From Gammaproteobacteria bacterium (GTDB lineage Bacteria > Pseudomonadota > Gammaproteobacteria > Pseudomonadales > UBA5518), in the NCBI GenBank assembly GCA_016705365.1, contig JADIYI010000005.1:1-64000 (forward strand): 64,000 nt of DNA, written 5' to 3'. Below, piece by piece: positions 5,753 to 11,274 of this stretch (within the stretch, counting starts at the first letter, position 1; each line of letters opens with the position of its first letter). The translations under genes were made by a program, and so were the position numbers. The notes beneath the pieces were generated by a model, which did not search any database, had not been told where the DNA came from, and saw only the letters and a program-made list of their open reading frames with translations.

Positions 5753-7501
5753 TCAGTTGCCAGACCTGCGATACGCCGGGTCGTTGTCCCACAGGCGTGT
5801 AGGCGTGTTCAGCAGTGTGCGACGGGTTTCGTCGCAGCTGCCGTCACCACGACAATCGCGCTTTTCAGTGACGTTGACGCCGAAGCTGATTGGCGTTGTC
5901 TGGTAGCTCATCCACCATTCGAGCTCGGCTTTCTCGCGATCCTTGCTGGGTATCTGCGACAGCCATCGGTAGCTGATGTTCTGGTTCTGTCGATAGGCGA
6001 TCGGAATCGTGAAGCGTTGCCCTGCGTCCATGTGCTCGATGTGCACGTGGGTGGTTTCCAGCAGATCACCGCTGTTGCTGACCGAGAGCGTAAAATCGTC
6101 GGCGGCGTTGGGGCCAGCATTGCGTATGGTGATTTCGAAGTAGGGCTCGGAAGTGTAGCTCCTGCACCACTTGCTTTCTCGACGCTGCTGTTCGGCCAGC
6201 TTGTCCGCGGTTTCCAGCAGCGCCTGCCTGGTGCGCTGGCGGATTTCCTCGCGAGCTTCACCGACCGCCATCTCGGCCAGTGCGCCGGATGCTGGTATCG
6301 GAATCTGTTCGGCCATCTGGGTGGCCAGGTAGTCGGCACCGCCACTCATGAGCTGGTCGACGTTGGGGATGGAGGGCGGCACGCCGGCCGCCGCCATGGC
6401 CGCATCCAGCGCGATGGAAATCACCGACTCGGGCACGAACGGCAGCAGTGCGGCGACCACCGACACGGCAATTTTCTTGATATCTCTGTACGCGTCGGAC
6501 GCCCAGTTGACCAGGTCCACCACGGCACCGGGCGCTTCGCTGATCACATCGAGGGCGTCCTTGCCTTCGTCGCGCGGTATCGGCGTACAGCCACGCGGCC
6601 ATTGCTCGATACGCACGGTCGGAACATAGCGGAATTCGACCAGGCGAATGTCGAAGTGCTGGCTCGACACCGTGTTGAAGGTGCTCATGTCGGTATCGGG
6701 ATCCGGCTCTTCGGCCATGATCAGCTGCAGCGGCAAAGACGGTTTGCCGACGATGGCCTTGCGCTGCGTGTCATACGGAATCACCCGCACGTAGAAACTG
6801 GCGGGTGGCAGCGGTGTCGCCAGCTCGATGCTTTGGCGGACACCGGCATGCAGCTGCACCGGTCGGGCCGGTTCAGTGCGTTGCATCGATGGCGCGGTCT
6901 GCAGTCGATGCAGCGTCGGCTTGTCACCATTTTCGGGCTGCTCGCGCAGCTGCTTCTGCGGTGCATTGCGCACGCCGGTGCCTTGCAGCGCTGGCCGCTG
7001 ATAGAACGTATCGACTTTGAGGGTGAATACGCGGTCATCCGTATGGCCGCTGGCGACCAGGCCGACCGGTTTGTCGAGCGGGCCGTAGAACGGCGCGCGG
7101 CTGACCTGCCACAGCAGGTGCCGAATGTGCGGCTCGCGCCCGAGATTGGTTTTGAGCTCGACCTCGGTAACTTTGCCGGGCGGGAGGTATTTGCGATCCG
7201 ATTTGTTCGGGATGTCGCCGCGACTGTAAAAGCGGAGCGTCGCCTGGGGAACTGCGGCCTGCAGCATGCCGGGCGCAACGCTTTGATTGAGACGCAGCGA
7301 CTGCTTTGGCGGTTCACCCGCGGCTGCAACGAACGTCAGCAGCCACAGCAGCAGAACCAACCGTGGTCTGGCGACGGCGATCTCCGGCCATCGACGACGA
7401 CGAGCCAGGAGAGATGGCGCCACACAGCGAGAGTGCCTGCAGGCGAAATCATGGCCACACCGAGCCGTGTCGCAATGACGTGCTGCATCGTGCCCGTACA
7501 T
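5753..7501 (-). CDS. Unknown secreted or membrane-anchored protein, 582 residues
   Basis: I recognise no family. An Arg-rich stretch followed by 'LVLLLWLLTFVAAAG' (about residues 48-62) looks like a signal peptide with an unusually long leader. ATG 7501 has a GAGGG site 10 bases upstream; a GTG at 7423 would give a more usual signal peptide but lacks such a site, so the start is uncertain. The middle has a hydrophobic segment ('IAVSVVAALLPFVPESVISI', about residues 345-365). The region around residues 455-520 resembles an immunoglobulin-like beta domain ('YFEITIRNAGPNAADDFTLS'), followed by a Cys pair near the C-terminus. The gene is closely bracketed by repeat clusters 9 and 10. It lies alone between TA modules, so it may be cargo of the island. 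Confidence 0.65.
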   Translation of the reverse strand: MYGHDAARHCDTARCGHDFACRHSRCVAPSLLARRRRWPEIAVARPRLVLLLWLLTFVAAAGEPPKQSLRLNQSVAPGMLQAAVPQATLRFYSRGDIPNKSDRKYLPPGKVTEVELKTNLGREPHIRHLLWQVSRAPFYGPLDKPVGLVASGHTDDRVFTLKVDTFYQRPALQGTGVRNAPQKQLREQPENGDKPTLHRLQTAPSMQRTEPARPVQLHAGVRQSIELATPLPPASFYVRVIPYDTQRKAIVGKPSLPLQLIMAEEPDPDTDMSTFNTVSSQHFDIRLVEFRYVPTVRIEQWPRGCTPIPRDEGKDALDVISEAPGAVVDLVNWASDAYRDIKKIAVSVVAALLPFVPESVISIALDAAMAAAGVPPSIPNVDQLMSGGADYLATQMAEQIPIPASGALAEMAVGEAREEIRQRTRQALLETADKLAEQQRRESKWCRSYTSEPYFEITIRNAGPNAADDFTLSVSNSGDLLETTHVHIEHMDAGQRFTIPIAYRQNQNISYRWLSQIPSKDREKAELEWWMSYQTTPISFGVNVTEKRDCRGDGSCDETRRTLLNTPTRLWDNDPAYRRSGN

Positions 7502-7675
7502 GGCAAGGCCCTCATTTGTGATGTGCGTATCGCGGCTAAACAGCCAATTGATAGCGATTCAGTCGACAACCAGCTGCTGCGCCGTGCGTAAGTATAGGAA
7601 ACACATGCAGACGCAGCTGCACACTAATTGGTTGGGTGCCGGGGCGGCGCCTGCTCGAACTCGGCCCGAGCGCGC

Positions 7676-7822
7676 AGCAGCAAAAGGGGAAGCAGCAGCA
7701 AAAGCAGCCAGCAAAAGGGCAAAAAGGGGACGGATTTATTTACCGGAGCAAAAAGGGAACGGATTTATTTACAAGGAAGAGGGGGCGAGAAAATAAATCT
7801 GTCCCCTTTTTTGCTTTTTTGG
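7676..7822. repeat. REP-like array, cluster 10
   Basis: Degenerate pieces (gcaaaagggg, gcaaaagggc) lead to AAAAAGGGGACGGATTTATTT and AAAAAGGGAACGGATTTATTT. The loop is like that of cluster 9, and the right arm AAATAAATCTGTCCCCTTTT is followed by ttttgc. I see no gene in the adjoining bases 7502-7675. Confidence 0.82.
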
Positions 7823-7826
7823 AACG

Positions 7827-8228
7827 TTATGGCTCACAGACCACACACTTGAGGCCCAGATGCTCGGCGAATGGATCGAAGTCGCGATCGTGATGAAGCA
7901 ACTCGTATCCGCTGAGGATGCAACGCGTGGCGATTATCGTATCAATCGTCTTGCGCACCGTAATCCCGAGTGCCCGCAGCCTGCGGAAGTTCCGGGCTGC
8001 CTCGATAGCCACGTCTGCACCGCCGAGTACCACGAGCTCGATCGCGGCAAGCTGTTGGCGAACGTCATTGAACTCCTTGTCGCCGGGGCATCCCTGCAAC
8101 ACTTCGGTCAAGATCAGGTCCCCGATGGCCAATGGAACTGTGCCAAGAAGCGAATCCAGCTTGTTGGCAGGTGGTGTGGAAGTGCCGCGCAGATAATCGA
8201 TCCACACACTGGAATCAACAAGGATCAC
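7827..8228 (-). CDS. vapC: VapC-type PIN-domain ribonuclease toxin
   Basis: 133 residues. VapC toxins cleave tRNA or rRNA with a metal centre built from conserved acids. Visible are the N-terminal 'MILVDSSVWIDYLRG' (Asp5), 'ILTEVLQGCP' (Glu42), and the C-terminal 'TIDTIIATRCILSGYELLHH' with 'DRDFDPFAEHLGL', carrying the remaining acidic residues. Length is typical. Its ATG overlaps the vapB stop by 4 bases (ATGA), so the two are co-translated. The module appears intact. Confidence 0.92.
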   Translation of the reverse strand: MILVDSSVWIDYLRGTSTPPANKLDSLLGTVPLAIGDLILTEVLQGCPGDKEFNDVRQQLAAIELVVLGGADVAIEAARNFRRLRALGITVRKTIDTIIATRCILSGYELLHHDRDFDPFAEHLGLKCVVCEP

Positions 8229-8419
8229 GCGTCACGCCTCATTGCATCCAGATCGCCTTGCCATTCGATTTTTCCCCGAAGACGCTTGATTTGACCCTGG
8301 CGTTGAAGACGCACCAACGTTCGCAGCCCAAGCTCGACGGCCTCTCGTTTCGTGCGGGCGCCTGATGCTTTGAGCGCATCTGCCATGAGCTTGTCGTCGA
8401 TAACAATATTCGTGCGCAT
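8225..8419 (-). CDS. vapB: VapB-type antitoxin
   Basis: 64 residues. The N-terminal half 'MRTNIVIDDKLMADALKASG' and 'RTKREAVELGLRTLVRL' is the ribbon-helix-helix of the VapB family often annotated as DUF2191. The C-terminal part should wrap VapC. I chose ATG 8419 over a longer upstream frame because the RHH strand normally begins 2 to 4 residues after the start. The gene overlaps vapC by 4 bases. Confidence 0.9.
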   Translation of the reverse strand: MRTNIVIDDKLMADALKASGARTKREAVELGLRTLVRLQRQGQIKRLRGKIEWQGDLDAMRRDA

Positions 8420-8493
8420 GTGCATACTCCAAATAAACATACACATTCTATTCTTGGACGTCGCGCTGTTCAATATGCGACCCGAAAGGCGGC

Positions 8494-8650
8494 ACGGAAA
8501 AGGGGACCGGAAAAGGGGACAGATTTATTTACGACCGGAAAAGGGGACCGGAAAAGGGGACAGATTTATTTACCGGAAAAGCGGAAAAGGGGACATATTT
8601 ATTTACGGAAAAAATAAATCTGTCCCCTTTTATTGGTCCCCTTTTATTCG
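8494..8650. repeat. REP-like array, cluster 11 (three left arms, one right arm)
   Basis: CGGAAAAGGGGAC doublets occur twice, each followed by AGATTTATTT. A third left arm (ACATATTTATTT) follows, then AAATAAATCTGTCCCCTTTT and an extra GTCCCCTTTTATT. It separates the vapBC promoter side from the next higBA. Confidence 0.9.
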
Positions 8651-8696
8651 CATAGTCACGCTTGTCGTTAATCACGCGGAACGTTACTATTCTGCA

Positions 8697-8996
8697 TGAT
8701 CAAATCTTTCCGCTGTCCTGACACAAAGGCCCTTGCCAGAGGCAACCGTGTCAAACAGTTTGTAAACATCTAATCTGTTGCCAGACGGAAGCTTCGGCAG
8801 ATAGAGATTGCGTCCCGAATGGATGACCTGAAGTTGCCTCCGGGGAATCGGCTGGAAGTTCTCAAGGGAAAAAGAGCCGGTCAATACAGTATTCGCGTCA
8901 ATGATCAATGGCGAGTCGGTTTTCGATGGACCAACAGTCTGTTTTCGATGGACGGGGTCAGGCGCTGAAGCCGTCGAGATCGTTGATTACCACTGA
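8697..8996 (+). pseudogene. HigB toxin with nonsense codon and frameshift
   Basis: The frame from ATG 8697 begins as a canonical HigB ('MIKSFRCPDTKALARGNRVK') but meets TAA at about codon 26. The same frame then continues with perfect family sequence ('SVARRKLRQIEIASRMDDLK', 'LPPGNRLEVLKGKRAGQYSI', 'RVNDQWRVGFRW'). Near 8925-8955 a short tandem duplication of gttttcgatgga throws the end out of frame; the expected ending 'EAVEIVDYH' is found in another frame and stops at 8996. Two independent lesions mean the toxin is dead. The antitoxin follows after 10 bases and is intact. Confidence 0.85.
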
Positions 8997-9006
8997 GGTG
9001 AACATC

Positions 9007-9345
9007 ATGAGCAAGCTTGATCCAATCACTCCCGGGGAACTCCTCGTTGAGGAATTCCTGACGCCCATGGGTATCAGCCAGTACCGCCTGGCCAAGGAAA
9101 TAAATGTGCCCGCGCAGCGCATCAGCGCAATCGTCTCGGGCAGGCGCGCTGTCACTGCTGATACCGATTTGAGGCTATGCCGATTCTTCGGGCTATCCAG
9201 TGGCTACTGGCTGCGTGCTCAGGCTGCGCACGATACGGAGGTCGCCGAGCGCGAGCTTGGCGCAGCGCTGAAGCAGATAAAGCCATGGGCAAGAAATGCA
9301 GCGGAACAAAGCGGTGCAACCGACTCCACTTCGCGGCGCGAATGA
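9007..9345 (+). CDS. higA: HigA antitoxin
   Basis: 112 residues. The start is 'MSKLDPITPGELLVEEFLTP' followed by 'MGISQYRLAKEINVPAQRIS', the standard HigA HTH (about residues 20-70), then 'TADTDLRLCRFFGLSSGYWL'. GAGGTGAACATC precedes ATG 9007. Its cognate toxin upstream is a pseudogene, so this is a surviving solitary antitoxin that may still act as a repressor. Confidence 0.88.
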   Translation: MSKLDPITPGELLVEEFLTPMGISQYRLAKEINVPAQRISAIVSGRRAVTADTDLRLCRFFGLSSGYWLRAQAAHDTEVAERELGAALKQIKPWARNAAEQSGATDSTSRRE

Positions 9346-9606
9346 TCGACCCAGGCAGCCGAGGGGACCGGCAGGAAAAGGGGACAGATTTATTTTCCGG
9401 GGCAAAGGAAAAAGTTTTTCCCCCGCCGCCCGGACCCGCCCGCGGCCCGGTCCCCCCCCCTCCAAACCAATCCGCCGGGGGGGGGGGGGCTCTTGGGGCC
9501 GGGCGCGCGGCCCCCGGCGGCCGGGGGGGGGGGGGGGTGTCTCGGGCAGGGCGGCCAGGGGGGGGGGACGGTGCCGCCAGTTTCCAGGGCGAGGACTCAT
9601 GGTTGG
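9346..9606. other. Low-complexity poly-C/poly-G stretch with a displaced gene fragment
   Basis: A single left repeat arm lies at 9374-9400. From about 9417 to 9566 the sequence is long C and G runs. Immediately after, at 9570-9605, comes a fragment matching the barrel-protein gene at about 9847-9880 (GCCGCCAGTTTCCAGGGCGA and onward to 'catggtt'). This looks like a low-quality or misassembled join rather than biology. No gene is called here. Confidence 0.7.
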
Positions 9607-9692
9607 GAAAAGGGGACAGATTTATTTTTTTCGCCGCAAATAAATAAATCTGTCCCCTTTTTGCGGTCCCCTTTTTGCGGTCCCCTTTTTGC
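9607..9692. repeat. REP-like hairpin, cluster 12, with three stepped right edges
   Basis: AAAAGGGGACAGATTTATTT and AAATAAATCTGTCCCCTTTT form the hairpin. The right edge repeats GTCCCCTTTTTGCG three times. The final GCGGGAG merges with the ribosome site of the next gene. Confidence 0.9.
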
Positions 9693-9706
9693 GGGAGACA
9701 AGTACC

Positions 9707-11032
9707 GTGCATCGATTCACTACTCTTTCCATCGCGATTCGTGGCCTGCTGCTGACGGGCGCGAGCCTGTGCACTCTGCCTGCGTTCGCCGGTTACGATG
9801 TCATCTCGAGCGACGAGACCAGGCTCACCTTCAACCTTGACGCTGTTGCCGCCAGTTTCCAGGGCGAGGACTCATGGTTCGGCGAGTCGAAGTCGTTCAA
9901 CGGCGAACCCACCAACAGTTGGGGTGAGTTCGGCGTGGAACCGCGCCTTACGCTCGAGACGGGCCTCGGTGGCGGCACCTTGTTCGGGCAGCTCAGCACG
10001 GTCTACACCGCGACGCACAGCGACGATGCCTCCGGTCTCACGATCGGCACGGGCGATTCCGAGGACCTGAATCTGGAGCAGAGCCACGTGGGCTGGAAGA
10101 CCGGGCAGTGGCTGGACGGCTACACCACCTCCTTCAGTATGGGCCGGCAGGACTACCAGATCGGCTCCGGCATGCTGATCGCGGACGGCACCAGCGATGG
10201 CGGCGGCGAGTACGGCGGCTGGTACATCGACATGCGCAAGGCATTCATCGAAACCGGGATCGCGCGCATCGAGGGCAAGGGCCTGCTGCTGGAAGGCTTT
10301 CGCATCGAGTACCGTCCGCGCCGTGGCGGTACCCGCGCCCATGCCGACGGCGGCAACGCGGAATACACTTTCTTCGAGACCACCAGGCTCGGTGCCACGT
10401 ACCTGGTCGTCGATGCCCAGACCCCGGGCGTGGACGATCTGCAGGTGTGGGACGGCCGCCTGGACTGGAACGGCAAGGGTGCGCTGGAGGGCTTCGGGCT
10501 GCGTGGCGAATACGCGCACGAGGACAGCAAGCAGATCGAGGCCGACGGCTGGTTCGCCGAAGCGAGCTACCAGGCGAAAGAATTGTGCTGGACACCCACT
10601 TTCAGCTACCGCTATGCACACTTCGACGGTGACGATCCCGCGACTGCGAAGGATGAGCAGTTCCAGGAGATCGCCTACGGCTTCGACGACTACGGCACCT
10701 GGTTCCAGGGCGAAATCACGGGTAACTACCCGCTGGCGAACGGCAACCTGGACAGTCACCGCTTGCGCGTGAAGCTGCAGCCCGGCGCAAGGGTCACATT
10801 GAATGTGATGTACTACGACTTCACCCTGGACCAGGAGCAGATCCGGGGCGATCCGGTCAGAAGTGACGACTGGGGCCAGGAGATCGATTTCACCGTCGAC
10901 TGGGCCGTCACGGACAGCGTAGCCGTCATCGGCGTGCTCGGAAACCTGATGCCGGGCGATGCCGCGAAGCAATGGACCGGCGGCGACAAGGACTGGCTGT
11001 ATTCGATGATTTACGTGTCCTATGGCTACTAA
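9707..11032 (+). CDS. Outer-membrane beta-barrel (porin-like) protein
   Basis: 441 residues from GTG 9707, preceded by GGGAG. A signal peptide of about 29 residues ends 'TLPAFA'. The body is a run of alternating amphipathic strands rich in Gly, Tyr and Trp ('YTTSFSMGRQDYQIGSGMLI', 'LDSHRLRVKLQPGARVTLNV') and ends in an aromatic 'MIYVSYGY', the usual signal for outer-membrane insertion. It resembles alginate-export-type or carbohydrate porins in layout, but I cannot assign a substrate. Repeat cluster 12 abuts its ribosome site and cluster 13 overlaps its stop. A 35-bp piece of its 5' part is duplicated in the odd sequence upstream. Confidence 0.7.
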   Translation: MHRFTTLSIAIRGLLLTGASLCTLPAFAGYDVISSDETRLTFNLDAVAASFQGEDSWFGESKSFNGEPTNSWGEFGVEPRLTLETGLGGGTLFGQLSTVYTATHSDDASGLTIGTGDSEDLNLEQSHVGWKTGQWLDGYTTSFSMGRQDYQIGSGMLIADGTSDGGGEYGGWYIDMRKAFIETGIARIEGKGLLLEGFRIEYRPRRGGTRAHADGGNAEYTFFETTRLGATYLVVDAQTPGVDDLQVWDGRLDWNGKGALEGFGLRGEYAHEDSKQIEADGWFAEASYQAKELCWTPTFSYRYAHFDGDDPATAKDEQFQEIAYGFDDYGTWFQGEITGNYPLANGNLDSHRLRVKLQPGARVTLNVMYYDFTLDQEQIRGDPVRSDDWGQEIDFTVDWAVTDSVAVIGVLGNLMPGDAAKQWTGGDKDWLYSMIYVSYGY

Positions 11033-11178
11033 AAAAGGGGACTAAAAAAGGGGACCTAAAAAAGGGGACAGATTTATTTACGGAGAAAATAAATCTGTCC
11101 CCTTTTTTTGTCACTTTTTGTTGGAGAAAATAAATCTGTCCCCTTTTTGGTCGTCCCCTTTTTGGTCCCCTTTTTGGG
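11028..11178. repeat. REP-like array, cluster 13
   Basis: CTAAAAAAGGGGAC-type units occur three times in steps. A hairpin with AAATAAATCTGTCCCCTTTT follows, then a second right arm after TTGGAG, then GTCCCCTTTTTGG stepped three times. The stop codon of the barrel protein lies in the left edge. Confidence 0.9.
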
Positions 11179-11192
11179 AATTGTTGCGTATG

Positions 11193-11274
11193 TGACCCAT
11201 ATGGGTCATGACATTGCCACTGCTGCTGCGTTAGCTTGGCGTCAGCGAGTAAACAAGTCGGATCGCTCGCCATG
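11193..11274 (+). promoter_or_regulatory. Shared 82-bp upstream element with 16-bp palindrome, copy 2
   Basis: The palindrome TGACCCATATGGGTCA is at 11193-11208 and the element ends at ATG 11272. It aligns gap-free with 386-467. Most mismatches fall just after the palindrome; the 3' part GTAAACAAGTCG and CGCTCGCCATG is conserved. It is a candidate operator plus leader for PEP-CTERM-associated genes. Confidence 0.6.

Noticed and set aside
9177..9712. Overlapping Pro/Gly-rich open frames on both strands
   Set aside because: They translate the poly-G/poly-C block and the repeats, which are probably an assembly fault.
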